64,000 nucleotides of DNA, from the NCBI RefSeq assembly GCF_024125445.1, contig NZ_JAMXWM010000017.1, positions 1 through 64,000 of the forward strand, written 5' to 3'. A program made the position numbers and the translations under genes. This document shows, in pieces, positions 9,035 through 17,897 of the stretch. Below the pieces are notes generated by a model. The model worked only from the letters and a program-made list of their open reading frames with translations. It was not told where the DNA came from and made no database searches. Positions within the stretch are counted from its first letter, which is position 1. The number at the start of each line of letters is the position of its first letter. The stretch is from Sporolactobacillus shoreicorticis. Lineage in GTDB: Bacteria; Bacillota; Bacilli; Bacillales; Sporolactobacillaceae.

Positions 9035-9337
9035 ATGTACGAAGAAATTACTGCGGAAGAAGTGGAACGGCTGTGTCAACAAGAAAAACACGTCAGCATC
9101 ATTGATGTTCGCGAAGCTGACGAGTTTGATGAGGGGCATATTCCTGGTGCGGTTAATATATCGGTCAACATCATTCAGTCGAAACTGAATCAAATTGATA
9201 AATTTAAAGAACATATTCTCGTTTGCCATGCAGGCGTGAGAAGTGAATTTGCTGCCAAGCTGCTTGCTGCTTATGGCTATCACGTGAAAAATATGATGGG
9301 CGGAATGATTGCCTGGAACGGTCAAATTGTTTATTAA
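9035..9337 (+). CDS. Single-domain rhodanese-like sulfurtransferase
   Basis: Rhodanese domain protein of 100 residues, about the size of GlpE/PspE-type proteins. It shows the CH2A-like start IIDVREADEFDEGHIPGA and the active loop CHAGVRS with the catalytic Cys (about residue 69) that carries persulfide. It would transfer sulfur to cyanide or to protein/thiol acceptors; the physiological partner is unknown. The ATG at 9035 has a GGAGGG site; the upstream in-frame start at 9020 does not. Confidence 0.85.
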   Translation: MYEEITAEEVERLCQQEKHVSIIDVREADEFDEGHIPGAVNISVNIIQSKLNQIDKFKEHILVCHAGVRSEFAAKLLAAYGYHVKNMMGGMIAWNGQIVY

Positions 9338-9448
9338 AACTGATGCTGCAAAGGACCATATACAATTTGGAAAGAGATATCAGGCGACGATTTATGGAAG
9401 AACAGAAATACACCAAGTAAAATACATAGAGACATAAACACTTTCCAT

Positions 9449-10285
9449 TTATTTTATTGATACCGCTATTTCCAGAAGCACCATGGGATCATTGCCGGTT
9501 AGTTCATAAATGGACTTTCGGTCTTGCCATCGGATCATGCTCTGGCGATTATCTGTATATGCCTGAATTTGGCCATACTGTCGAGGAACCGGCAGAGCGT
9601 GTTCCTCCAAATAGTCAACGATAAACCGCGCTAATTGTTGCCCTTTAGCGGATTCAGAAGTCGGCGACAAAGACGCGAGCGTCCAACGGCCTTCATTCCA
9701 AGAAATTCCCGCAGTTCCTGCCCCCGCATCGGCATAACCTGTAATTTGATGTCCGAGCGGGACAGCTTCACCGTCAGAGCTTCCGTATTGATGGTAGGTC
9801 ATTTGCTTAGCGGCCTCAGACTCGTTTGAGTAGATCTGTCTTGTCATTGTCGCAATTGTTTTTGCTTTCGATAGTGCTTTGTCGTTGACCTTTAATGGAG
9901 TGCCGGTCTGTTTGAATGTAATTGTAAATTCACTGGCTTGATTTTTTACGACTGCTGAAACATAGCTTCCGTTTTCAATCGGCAACTTTTGCGGAAGGAG
10001 CAGTGGGGTGTGTTTTTTTAACAGTAATCTGACATCAGCGAGTGTTTTTTTCAGCGTGCCGATTTTCTCAGATGATTGCTTCTCTTCTGTCTTATTTTTC
10101 GGCGCAGTGCTGCTATTATTTTTATCTTGCACACTGGAGCTGCTGCCTGCTTTTGACGAAGAACTGTCTGCTTGACTTGATGAAGACTGATGTACTGATG
10201 TGCTGCCGTCTCCGCTGCCTTGCGAACAGCCGTTTATCAATGAGAATACGAGCAAACATGCAACAATTATTACTATTTTTTTCAT
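9449..10285 (-). CDS. Putative lipoprotein with Ser-rich linker
   Basis: Secreted lipoprotein, about 278 residues, function unknown. A signal peptide (MKKIVIIVACLLVF) ends in the lipobox LINGC. It is followed by a Ser-rich, low-complexity linker (about residues 22-60) and then a globular domain of about 200 residues that I cannot assign. The ATG at 10285 lies 6 nt after AAAGAAGGG; the in-frame ATGs at 10291 and 10306 are poorly spaced. The gene converges on the rhodanese gene and faces away from the regulator at 10472. Confidence 0.7.
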   Translation of the reverse strand: MKKIVIIVACLLVFSLINGCSQGSGDGSTSVHQSSSSQADSSSSKAGSSSSVQDKNNSSTAPKNKTEEKQSSEKIGTLKKTLADVRLLLKKHTPLLLPQKLPIENGSYVSAVVKNQASEFTITFKQTGTPLKVNDKALSKAKTIATMTRQIYSNESEAAKQMTYHQYGSSDGEAVPLGHQITGYADAGAGTAGISWNEGRWTLASLSPTSESAKGQQLARFIVDYLEEHALPVPRQYGQIQAYTDNRQSMIRWQDRKSIYELTGNDPMVLLEIAVSIK

Positions 10286-10415
10286 CGTCATCCCTTCTTT
10301 CCTCAATACTTAAATAATACCCTTTTTAGTTGCCAAAAAAACAGAATTAGGGGTTGATGGCTATCTTAGAGGCAGTTTCTTTACAAAAAATTGATTAAGG
10401 AATATAGTAGTGATA

Positions 10416-10446
10416 TTGAACGTGCAAATTATTTTGTACGTATAAT
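10416..10446 (+). promoter_or_regulatory. Promoter with operator-like inverted repeat in the spacer
   Basis: TTGAAC (10416-10421), 19-nt spacer and TATAAT (10441-10446). The spacer holds CGTGCAAA-TTAT-TTTGTACG (10421-10440), 8-bp half-sites with one mismatch. A further TTGTACG lies at 10451. This placement is typical of repressor autoregulation by the gene that follows. Confidence 0.55.
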
Positions 10447-10471
10447 TTTATTGTACGATGAGGTGTTTTTC

Positions 10472-11044
10472 TTGGAAAAAGTATACTCGATCAAAGATTT
10501 AGAACAGCTTAGAGTGTTTAGTGAACCCTTTAGAATCAAACTTCTATGGTCTTTCTACGGTAAGGAGAAAACAGGAAAAATGCTCGCCGATGAGTTTCAC
10601 ATGTCTCCATCTAAAGTGCGGTATCACCTCACTGAATTAGAACGCGTCGGATTGGTAGAAGTGGTGCGAACTGAGTTGAAAAACGGAATTCAGCAGAAAT
10701 TTTACTTGCCTGTTGCGCAGCGCTTTTCTCTGCGAAAGGTGGCTGCTCTCATCAATGGCGAGGAGGCATCAAAACTTGATAGTATCATGAGGCAAAGCGC
10801 TATAGAGGCGATCGATGAAATGCGTGAAAAAGTGACCGGCGCAAATTTCGAAAAACCGGAATTAGTCCAAGTTTCATTAACGCTTTCCCTGACCGCCAAA
10901 GAGAGAAAAGAAATTGCTGAGAAAATCATTGACCTTCATGAACAACTGGAGCGATTAAGTCAGCGTGAAACCGATGAATCAACCCGGGATTATTATATTA
11001 ATTTGACGCTGTTTCCGACTGGCCCGAAATCAGAATCAAACTAA
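10472..11044 (+). CDS. ArsR-like winged-helix transcriptional regulator
   Basis: Regulator of about 190 residues with an N-terminal winged helix (SIKDLEQLRVFSEPFRIKLL, then MLADEFHMSPSKVRYHLTEL as the recognition part) and a C-terminal helical region that may sense a ligand or dimerise. The TTG at 10472 lies 6 nt after GATGAGGTG and is preferred to the distant ATG at 10391, which overlaps the promoter. It directly precedes an MFS pump (85-nt gap), so control of that pump is likely. The inverted repeat in its own promoter suggests autoregulation. Confidence 0.8.
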   Translation: MEKVYSIKDLEQLRVFSEPFRIKLLWSFYGKEKTGKMLADEFHMSPSKVRYHLTELERVGLVEVVRTELKNGIQQKFYLPVAQRFSLRKVAALINGEEASKLDSIMRQSAIEAIDEMREKVTGANFEKPELVQVSLTLSLTAKERKEIAEKIIDLHEQLERLSQRETDESTRDYYINLTLFPTGPKSESN

Positions 11045-11129
11045 ACCATAAAGTTTTCTTTTTTTTACATAACGTATTAAAAAAATAATACATAATATTT
11101 TATTCATTCATATTAAGAAGGCGAGCTAA

Positions 11130-12407
11130 ATGAAAAACTTACTGTTTCAAAACAAAGGCTATCTCATGCTTTGGCTGTCAACTTTGACGACGCGCTTCGG
11201 TAATGCGCTTACACTGACTGTGCTGGTGTATCATATCGGCTCGCATTCAGGCAATGCTTTCATGATCAGCATGGTCTTACTTGCTCAAATGGTGCCAATG
11301 GTTCTAATCGGTCTTTTCGCAGGATCAATTGCCGACCGTATGCCAAAGTTCGTCATTATGATCAGCAGTGAATGGCTGCAACTCTTCATTGTCGGAGCAA
11401 TGATTTTTTCCTTAGATTATGCATGGCTGCTTATTTTTCTGATTTTTATTCAAGGGGCTGCTGCCGCATTTTACGGACCGGCAAAGACGGCCTATCTGCC
11501 GGAACTTGTGGCGGAGCAGAAACTATCGGAGGCGATCGGTTTGTCTCAAGCGACGAGTCAGTCCGCCGATTTGATTGGTCCGCCTATTGCCGGCGCATTG
11601 CTTCTCATGATTCAAAGCAGAGAAATTCTGATGATTGATCTGCTTACCTTTTTCATTTCGGCCTTATTCATTTTTGCTTCATCACGCTATGGAAAAGCAA
11701 ATCGTAAACTTATTGAAAGCAAGGTTCATGAATCGCTGCTAATTTCTATCGGTAAAGGGCTAAAAGAGGTTTCTTCATTAAAAAGTCTGAAATTTTTAAT
11801 TGTCATTGTATTTGTTTTAATGTTAGCAGCGGGTGTGTTTAATGCAACATCGGTATCGATCGAGCTGCAAATTTTTCATGTAAACGGATTTCAGTATGGT
11901 TTGCTTCAATCCGTTGGCGGGATCGGCGCGATTCTCGGTTCGTTTGCCGGACCGCTCTTGATCAAACGCATCAACCCGGGCAAATTTATCATCACTTCCG
12001 GGACGATTCTCGGCATATGGATGACACTTATTTTCTTTATTCATGCCCTTCAAGCGACTTTCGGACTTGCAGCTCTTTTTATATGGATCAGTATCATTGG
12101 ATTGCTTAATTCGTGTCTGAATGTTCCGGTCAGCTCACTTTTTCTGCTTGTCACGCCTCCGACCTTTAGGGGACGGGCAGTAGGCATCATGCAGATGTTT
12201 ACCTATCTTGGATGCATTATCGGCCTGCTCGTCGGCGGCACGCTCACAGCCCCTATCGGTATGATTCAGGTCACAATTATAGCGGGAGTGGCAATGACCG
12301 CAGTATCTCTGGGATTGATCGGTACAAAAGGGTATAAACAGTTGATTCATGAACAAAATTTAAAATCAAAAGATGGCGCAGCGGATAAACGAACTTTTGT
12401 CGAATGA
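11130..12407 (+). CDS. MFS efflux transporter
   Basis: Twelve-helix major facilitator, 425 residues, of the MFS_3/macrolide-efflux-like group, in the cytoplasmic membrane. It has the N-terminal start KNKGYLMLWLSTLTTRFGNA with the charged loop AGSIADRMPK (motif A) and a conserved centre PAKTAYLPELV. Expected role is proton-driven export of a drug or metabolite. An AAGGCGAG site precedes the ATG. It follows the ArsR-like regulator in the same direction. Confidence 0.8.
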   Translation: MKNLLFQNKGYLMLWLSTLTTRFGNALTLTVLVYHIGSHSGNAFMISMVLLAQMVPMVLIGLFAGSIADRMPKFVIMISSEWLQLFIVGAMIFSLDYAWLLIFLIFIQGAAAAFYGPAKTAYLPELVAEQKLSEAIGLSQATSQSADLIGPPIAGALLLMIQSREILMIDLLTFFISALFIFASSRYGKANRKLIESKVHESLLISIGKGLKEVSSLKSLKFLIVIVFVLMLAAGVFNATSVSIELQIFHVNGFQYGLLQSVGGIGAILGSFAGPLLIKRINPGKFIITSGTILGIWMTLIFFIHALQATFGLAALFIWISIIGLLNSCLNVPVSSLFLLVTPPTFRGRAVGIMQMFTYLGCIIGLLVGGTLTAPIGMIQVTIIAGVAMTAVSLGLIGTKGYKQLIHEQNLKSKDGAADKRTFVE

Positions 12408-12495
12408 TTGATCGCCCTCGGACGTTGGCAAATCTGAGCAAATCAAGTCTATTCGTGCTATGATCAAGTCATTAATGGAAAAATCAGGTGATTAT

Positions 12496-13407
12496 ATGAA
12501 ACAAGGAACAACCATTTTAACTTTGGACAACGGGTATCATCTTTGGACAAATACTCAAGGAAGCGGCACTATTCATTTACTTTGCCTGCACGGGGGACCG
12601 GGAGGCAATCATGAATACTATGAAAATTTTGCGGAAAAGCTTGCCGAACAAGGATTAAATAGTCAAGTTCACATGTACGATCAACTCGGTTCCTTTTATT
12701 CGGACCAGCCGGATTACTCAAATCCGGAGATCGCTGAGAAGTATTTAACCTATGACTATTTTCTTGATGAAGTTGAAGAGGTTCGGCAAAAATTGGGATT
12801 GGATCAATTCTATCTTATCGGTCAGAGCTGGGGCGGCGCGCTGGTTCAGCTGTATGCATTGAAATACGGCGAACATTTAAAGGGTGCAATCATCTCCTCG
12901 ATGACGGATAACATTGATGAATATGTTGCCAATATCAATAAAATCCGTGAGGACACCTTGCCCGCCGATGCGGTTGCGTTTATGAAACAATGCGAGGCGA
13001 CGAATGACTACGATAATGATCGTTACCAAGGCTACGTGGATATTTTGAATGAAGGCTTTGTCGATCGCAAGCAGCCGATGGCGATCTCACATCTGTCACC
13101 AACCATGGCGACCCCTGTCTATAATGCGTTTCAAGGAGACAACGAATTTGTTGTGACCGGCAAACTTAAAGATTGGGATGTGCGTGATCGGTTGAAGGAG
13201 ATTACCGTGCCAACATTGATCACTTTTGGCGAACATGAAACGATGCCGCTTGCCGCTGCTCGGCGGATGGCTGAAACCATTCCGCATGCCCGGCTTGCCA
13301 CAACACCGGAAGGCGGTCACCATCATATGATTGACAACGCACCGGTTTACTTCGATCATCTCGCGACCTTTATTAAGGATGTCGAGAACAATAAATTTCA
13401 TGATTGA
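12496..13407 (+). CDS. pip: Proline iminopeptidase (alpha/beta hydrolase, S33)
   Basis: Cytosolic aminopeptidase expected to remove N-terminal proline from short peptides. About 303 residues. The oxyanion motif HGGPGG, the nucleophile elbow GQSWGGALVQ (Ser), an acidic residue in FGEHETMP and the C-terminal His in PEGGHHHMI make a complete catalytic triad. The ATG at 12496 follows CAGGTGAT and is preferred to the ORF start at 12460. A strong terminator follows. It resembles the PepI/PIP enzymes of lactic acid bacteria. Confidence 0.85.
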   Translation: MKQGTTILTLDNGYHLWTNTQGSGTIHLLCLHGGPGGNHEYYENFAEKLAEQGLNSQVHMYDQLGSFYSDQPDYSNPEIAEKYLTYDYFLDEVEEVRQKLGLDQFYLIGQSWGGALVQLYALKYGEHLKGAIISSMTDNIDEYVANINKIREDTLPADAVAFMKQCEATNDYDNDRYQGYVDILNEGFVDRKQPMAISHLSPTMATPVYNAFQGDNEFVVTGKLKDWDVRDRLKEITVPTLITFGEHETMPLAAARRMAETIPHARLATTPEGGHHHMIDNAPVYFDHLATFIKDVENNKFHD

Positions 13408-13419
13408 AAGAAACGCGTT

Positions 13420-13452
13420 GATCCACCCCGTAAAAGGGTGGATCTATTTTTT
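13420..13452 (+). terminator. Intrinsic terminator after pip
   Basis: GATCCACCC/GGGTGGATC, 9-bp perfect stem with a 7-nt loop followed by TATTTTTT. Confidence 0.9.
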
Positions 13453-13488
13453 GCGACTCGAGTAGATGATACGAAGGAGGAAGAATGC

Positions 13489-13989
13489 GTGAAAAAGAAA
13501 AAATGGCTGCTTTCTTTTCTGATCATAAGTCTTTTCGTTGCTGGTTGCACCGATCAAGGTGAACCGGTGAAGGTTACGAAATCGATGAATCGAGTGGTAT
13601 CGGATTACATCTTGACTTATAACAAAGATCTTTCTGAACAAGTCGACCAGCAGTTCGAGGCACACAAAATTTACGGAGCAAGAAAAAAGGATAACGGAAT
13701 CATTGAGGTTTATCTCTACTATCTTTACGAAGAATTTAAACGAGACAAAGAGACAGAAGTTGATGGCGGTTCGGTTCTTGCATGTGTCAAGTTAAAAAAA
13801 GTAGACGATAATTATAAGGTTGTTGGTTTTAAAGAGGCTGAGGACGGCAGCAAATCTACAGACTCGATTAAGGAGATGTTCCCAAAGGAGTACGCGGAAC
13901 AAGCGACGGACATTAACAATCAACAGGCGATAACTAAGGTATTACAAAAAAGAATCGACAAACAAGTAGCCAAATGGCGGGAACAGTGA
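13489..13989 (+). CDS. Putative lipoprotein
   Basis: Secreted lipoprotein of 166 residues, function unknown. The signal peptide VKKKKWLLSFLIISLF ends in the lipobox VAGC. The mature part is charged and predicted alpha/beta with several Lys/Glu-rich stretches and no family I can name. The GTG at 13489 lies 8 nt after AAGGAGG, deciding the start. It lies 37 nt downstream of the pip terminator and appears to be a separate unit. Confidence 0.75.
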   Translation: MKKKKWLLSFLIISLFVAGCTDQGEPVKVTKSMNRVVSDYILTYNKDLSEQVDQQFEAHKIYGARKKDNGIIEVYLYYLYEEFKRDKETEVDGGSVLACVKLKKVDDNYKVVGFKEAEDGSKSTDSIKEMFPKEYAEQATDINNQQAITKVLQKRIDKQVAKWREQ

Positions 13990-14417
13990 CATGATTTTTT
14001 AAGAGGCGTGGCCTGTACGTCCCTTATTACCGGCAGATTGATGCTCACCGCTCTGCTTTTTGCTTATGTGGTGCGCGTAAGGATGATGATGGCGGCTGCA
14101 ATTTCTTTATTCAGTACGTTGTCATTGTAACGCGCTTTTCAACGATGATTCGGCATCGTTGCCGGATCTTTTAATTTTTATAGGATTAAGCCAGCAGTTT
14201 GACTAACGAAAAGATGATTAAGATGCCGCCAGTCCATGCTACTTGGTTCGTCAAGCTGATGTAACTGAATCTGAATTCATGACAGGTCTTGGTTACCGGT
14301 GGAAAATAAGCAGAGAGATTTCTATGGAATAAAGCGCTTGAAGAAAGCAATACATCGCGCACCAGTAGGATGAAAGTTGTATTGCTAATTATTTTGACTG
14401 CTAATAGGAGACATGTC
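13990..14417. other. Intergenic region
   Basis: About 430 bases. A 7-bp hairpin AACGATG/CATCGTT occurs near 14142-14161 before a T-rich run and may terminate the lipoprotein gene. A minus-strand open frame (14186-14419) would encode a hydrophobic peptide ending in GGILIIFSLVKLLA, but it has no ribosome site. I treat it as unsupported or as a remnant. Confidence 0.35.
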
Positions 14418-15011
14418 ATGAAAGCGAATGAACTGTATGTTTATCATATTGTTACTCGAAAAAAGATGAGCCGCGGGCAGATCATTAACTTTGACAAAAA
14501 TCAAAAAAATACCTTATATCACTTCTTTTTTGAGAGAGAGCAATTGAATGCTAAAGGGGAAGACTTTATTCAAATTCTACAAAATCATGATACAAGTAAA
14601 GGCTTGAACCTGAATGAAGAAAATGCCAAAGTAGCGATTAAGTATATTGGTCAAACGATCCGAGCGATTAGAGAAGTGGTTGTAGAAATGGTAAGATTGC
14701 AAGAATTTCCTGAATACCCTTCAAGATTGTCCTGCTTATACGCTGCGAAAAGTTATGAAGATGTTTTGAAATGGAAAAAAATATTTGATTCATATCATCG
14801 AAACATTTTGCAGATTGTTAAGCTGCGGGTCAATGGAAATTTTTTTGAAGGTGATGGGAATCGTTTACCAAAGGAAGACGGAGTCCCTTTCTCTCAAAAA
14901 ATGGAACAGGCCAGAGAATATTGGCAAGGAAATGTGAAAAATGAGCTTCCCGAACTGCTGAGCAGCGGGAAAATTGAAGTGGTAGAAATTATTGAGGAAT
15001 TCTCCGTTTGA
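14418..15011 (+). CDS. DUF2441-like protein
   Basis: Protein of about 197 residues resembling DUF2441 proteins, which are uncharacterised. Visible are the N-terminal [19 protein letters not shown], a middle segment [20 protein letters not shown] and a C-terminal acidic EIIEEFSV. The pattern of a short strand followed by Tyr-His near the N-terminus recalls ADP-ribosyltransferase-like folds, but this is only a suggestion. The ATG at 14418 follows TAGGAG at 7 nt. No operon partner. Confidence 0.6.
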   Translation: MKANELYVYHIVTRKKMSRGQIINFDKNQKNTLYHFFFEREQLNAKGEDFIQILQNHDTSKGLNLNEENAKVAIKYIGQTIRAIREVVVEMVRLQEFPEYPSRLSCLYAAKSYEDVLKWKKIFDSYHRNILQIVKLRVNGNFFEGDGNRLPKEDGVPFSQKMEQAREYWQGNVKNELPELLSSGKIEVVEIIEEFSV

Positions 15012-15149
15012 ACCATTCTGAACTCAGTTAAAAAAGATAAATCGGTGAACGAAAAAAAACATGTAGGTGAAAATAAAAAGTACTGGGATCGATTGAATTA
15101 TAATTGGCGAGTATGCGATAATGCAACGAGAGCGTTATAAAGGAGTGGC

Positions 15150-15386
15150 TTGAAAAAAATGAGTGCATTGATCGACGAAATTAATCAGCTAGCTCGTCTT
15201 TCAAGAGAGCGGCCATTGACTACAGAGGAAAAAAAGTGGCAGGCGGAACTTCGGCAGCAGTATTTGAAAAATTTTCGTCGGCGTTTTAAACAGCAGCTTT
15301 CTCAAATTAAGGTGGTCGATCCAAAAGGAAAGGACATCACACCGAAGAAAGCGAGAGCGTTGCGCAAATCATTTGAACAAGAGTAA
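15150..15386 (+). CDS. DUF896 family protein
   Basis: Small helical protein of 78 residues of the DUF896 (YnzC/YneF-like) family: IDEINQLARLSRERPLTTEE followed by the basic helix EKKWQAELRQQYLKNFR. The family is widespread in Firmicutes with no firm function. The TTG at 15150 has AAAGGAG 4-5 nt upstream; the ATG at 15159 would be 13 nt away. It is transcribed alone, just before the thiamine riboswitch. Confidence 0.8.
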   Translation: MKKMSALIDEINQLARLSRERPLTTEEKKWQAELRQQYLKNFRRRFKQQLSQIKVVDPKGKDITPKKARALRKSFEQE

Positions 15387-15419
15387 GCGCTTATGTTACG
15401 ATGAATAAAATTAGATAAA

Positions 15420-15510
15420 TGTTCCACTAGGGGAGCGAAAAGCTGAGATTGACTCTGTCAAGACCCTTTGAACCTGATCCGGGTGATGCCGGCGTAGGGA
15501 AGTGGCTGAT
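15420..15510 (+). promoter_or_regulatory. TPP riboswitch (THI element)
   Basis: The thi-box core is unmistakable: CTAGGGGAGC, GCTGAGATTG, CCCTTTGAACCTGATCCGGG and CCGGCGTAGGGAAGTGG in the correct order. It precedes tenA-thiM-thiD-thiE, the expected regulon. High thiamine pyrophosphate should favour the terminator just downstream. Confidence 0.97.
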
Positions 15511-15533
15511 CCAGCTTTTCATTCATGGTGATC

Positions 15534-15565
15534 AACCGCTTTCATTGCGAAAGCGGTTTTAATTT
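15534..15565 (+). terminator. TPP-riboswitch expression-platform terminator
   Basis: Perfect 10-bp stem AACCGCTTTC/GAAAGCGGTT, loop ATTGC, then TTAATTTT. It lies between the riboswitch and tenA, so regulation is by premature termination. Confidence 0.9.
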
Positions 15566-15590
15566 TGCCTTAAATAGGGAGAGTGACGAA

Positions 15591-16301
15591 ATGAAAGAAA
15601 TCTCAAAACTGGCACGTAAGCAAAGCGATGCATTATGGCAAAAGAGCTTTAATCATCCTTTTGTGCAAGGGATTAAGCACGGAACGTTAGCGTTGGATTC
15701 TTTTCGCTTTTACATCAAACAGGATGCGTATTATGTCCGAGAGTTTGCCAAACTTCATGGCATGGCTGCCGCGCAAACGGATGATGCGACAGCGGTCTCA
15801 AAGCTTCTCAAAATAGGAAACGGTTTGGCTGAAGGAGAATTGCAGCTCCATCAAAGCGTGTTTCAGACGGTTGGGATCAGTGATCAGGAATGGAAGGCGT
15901 TCCGTCCGGCTCCGGATGCTTACGCATATGTCAGTCATCTCTACCATGTGTTAAGTAAAGGAAAGCTTGGGTATTCGCTGGCTGCGTTAATGCCGTGTCC
16001 TTGGCTCTACTATGAAATTGGACTGCAATTAAAAGATGCTCGGCCGCAAGTAAAGGTTTTTCAAGATTGGATTGCCGAGTACAGCAGTGAAGATATTGAA
16101 AAAAATGTACTCATCGAACGCGCTCTGTGGGATGAAGCAAGCAAAGACGCGACCGATGCAGAACGCTATGATATGATCCATATCTTTATGCAAAGCAGCT
16201 ACTATGAAATTCGATTCTGGGATATGGGAGCTGCGCGCAGTGATTGGCCGGAACAAAAGAAAGGGGAGGATGTTCATGATTTCTACTCAACGATTGATTG
16301 A
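15591..16301 (+). CDS. tenA: Thiaminase II / aminopyrimidine aminohydrolase TenA
   Basis: TenA hydrolyses aminopyrimidines from degraded thiamine so that HMP can be reused. It has 236 residues, a normal length. Family features include the N-terminal FVQGIKHGTLALDSFRFYI, the active-site Cys in ALMPCPWLYYEIG and the C-terminal SSYYEIRFWDMG. The ATG at 15591 follows GGGAGAG and is the first gene after the TPP riboswitch. Its 3' end overlaps thiM by 26 nt. Confidence 0.93.
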   Translation: MKEISKLARKQSDALWQKSFNHPFVQGIKHGTLALDSFRFYIKQDAYYVREFAKLHGMAAAQTDDATAVSKLLKIGNGLAEGELQLHQSVFQTVGISDQEWKAFRPAPDAYAYVSHLYHVLSKGKLGYSLAALMPCPWLYYEIGLQLKDARPQVKVFQDWIAEYSSEDIEKNVLIERALWDEASKDATDAERYDMIHIFMQSSYYEIRFWDMGAARSDWPEQKKGEDVHDFYSTID

Positions 16302-17088
16302 TTTAATGCGCGCAGTACGCGAGAAAAAACCATTGCTGCATGTGATTACCAACCGTGTTGCAATTAACGATTCAGCGAATGGGGCACTTGCCGTCGGTGC
16401 GTCTCCGATCATGGCTGAGGCACATGAAGAAGTTGAAACAATCGCTGCCATTAGCGGAGCACTTGAGCTTAATATCGGTAACCTGACACCGTATTCCATT
16501 CAAAGCATGCTGCTTTCCGGACATGCCGCGAATCAGGCAGGTGTTCCGGTTGTTCTCGATCCGGTCGGCGCCGGTGCAACTGAATTCAGACTTCAAACAG
16601 TACAAAAGCTGCTCGATGAGCTGGATATCGCGATAATCCGCGGTAATGCAGGTGAAATTGCTGCTCTTGCCGGAGAAGATTGGGGAGCCAAAGGAGTCGA
16701 TGCCGGAGAAGGTGATGGCGACATTGTGGCGATAGCAGAACGCGTTGCCCGCAAATGGCACACCGTTACCGCAGTATCCGGAGCTGCGGATACGATCACA
16801 GATGGACAGCAGACGTATTGCATAAAAAACGGTCATCCGCTGTTTCCCTATATGACCGGTTCCGGTTGCTTGAACGGCGTGATTCAAGCAGCTTATGCCG
16901 CCGTTTCACCAAATTACCTCGAGGCGTCGGTCGCCGCTTCGGTAAATTACGCGATTGCTGGACAGCTGGCGGGAGAGAAATGCGCGGGACCCGGATCTTT
17001 TCGCCAACAATTAATGGATGAGCTGTATTTATTGACTGAAGAAAAAATTAGGCGATATGCTGCTTTTGAAGAAGTGGCTCGCTCATGA
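16276..17088 (+). CDS. thiM: Hydroxyethylthiazole kinase ThiM
   Basis: Phosphorylates 5-(2-hydroxyethyl)-4-methylthiazole for thiamine salvage. About 270 residues. Visible motifs are NDSANGALAVGASPIM, the phosphate region PVVLDPVGAGAT and the catalytic GSGC in YMTGSGCLNG. The ATG at 16276 has an AGGGGAGGA site inside the end of tenA. It overlaps thiD by 4 nt (ATGA). With TenA and ThiD it salvages both thiamine halves. Confidence 0.95.
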   Translation: MISTQRLIDLMRAVREKKPLLHVITNRVAINDSANGALAVGASPIMAEAHEEVETIAAISGALELNIGNLTPYSIQSMLLSGHAANQAGVPVVLDPVGAGATEFRLQTVQKLLDELDIAIIRGNAGEIAALAGEDWGAKGVDAGEGDGDIVAIAERVARKWHTVTAVSGAADTITDGQQTYCIKNGHPLFPYMTGSGCLNGVIQAAYAAVSPNYLEASVAASVNYAIAGQLAGEKCAGPGSFRQQLMDELYLLTEEKIRRYAAFEEVARS

Positions 17089-17897
17089 GACCACAAGTGA
17101 TTACGATTGCAGGAACAGACAGCGGCGGTGGTGCGGGAATTCAAGCAGATTTAAAAACTTTCGAAGAGCGGAATGTGTTCGGCATGTCGGTAGTGGTTGC
17201 TGTCACGGCGCAAAATACAAAGGGTGTTCAAGGCGTTTATCCCATGCCTCTCGAAGCAATTACCCGGCAAATGGAATCATTAGCGGATGACTTTACCGTT
17301 TCCGCCGTTAAAACGGGGATGCTTGTTGACGCGCAGCGAATTGAAATTGTTGTGCACGCCATCCGCCGCTATGATTGGCATCCTCTTGTTGTTGATCCGG
17401 TCATGGTTGCAAAGGGGGGAGCGTACCTTGTTGCTCCCGAAGCAATCGAAACACTCAGCCGCAAGCTGTTGCCGCTCGCTGATTTAATAACGCCGAATAC
17501 TCCGGAGGCGGAGGTTTTGTCAGGACTTGTGATTCATTCGGACTCGGATCGTGAACTGGCGGCAAAGCAAATTATCAAGCGCGGCGCTAAAGCGGTGCTG
17601 CTGAAAGGTGGACATGACGAGGCAAATCCGGAACGAGCACGCGATTGTTTCGTCACGAAGAAACGGACGGTATGGCTTGAAGCAGATCGTATTCATACAC
17701 CGCATACCCATGGTACGGGATGTACGCTCTCCTCCTTAATTACGGCGGAATGGGCAAAGGGCAATGATTTAGAGACAAGTGTCCGCACGGCAAAAGAGCT
17801 CCTGACACGTGCCATCGCTCAAGCACCTGAAATCGGTCATGGTCATGGCCCGGTTGCCCATTGGTTATTACGAGAGGATGACGGAAAAAATGAGTAA
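17085..17897 (+). CDS. thiD: Hydroxymethylpyrimidine/phosphomethylpyrimidine kinase ThiD
   Basis: Ribokinase-fold kinase making HMP-pyrophosphate from HMP in two steps. 270 residues. Motifs: the N-terminal GTDSGGGAGIQADLKTF, VVDPVMVAKGGAYL, ITPNTPEAEVL and the anion hole/base HGTGCTLSS. The ATG overlaps the thiM stop. It ends 8 nt inside thiE. The gene is intact. Confidence 0.95.
   Translation: MRPQVITIAGTDSGGGAGIQADLKTFEERNVFGMSVVVAVTAQNTKGVQGVYPMPLEAITRQMESLADDFTVSAVKTGMLVDAQRIEIVVHAIRRYDWHPLVVDPVMVAKGGAYLVAPEAIETLSRKLLPLADLITPNTPEAEVLSGLVIHSDSDRELAAKQIIKRGAKAVLLKGGHDEANPERARDCFVTKKRTVWLEADRIHTPHTHGTGCTLSSLITAEWAKGNDLETSVRTAKELLTRAIAQAPEIGHGHGPVAHWLLREDDGKNE

Noticed and set aside
8830-9105. 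91-codon ORF upstream of and overlapping the rhodanese gene
   Set aside because: Overlaps the real rhodanese start in another frame and has no ribosome site; the other frame of the same DNA looks more protein-like.
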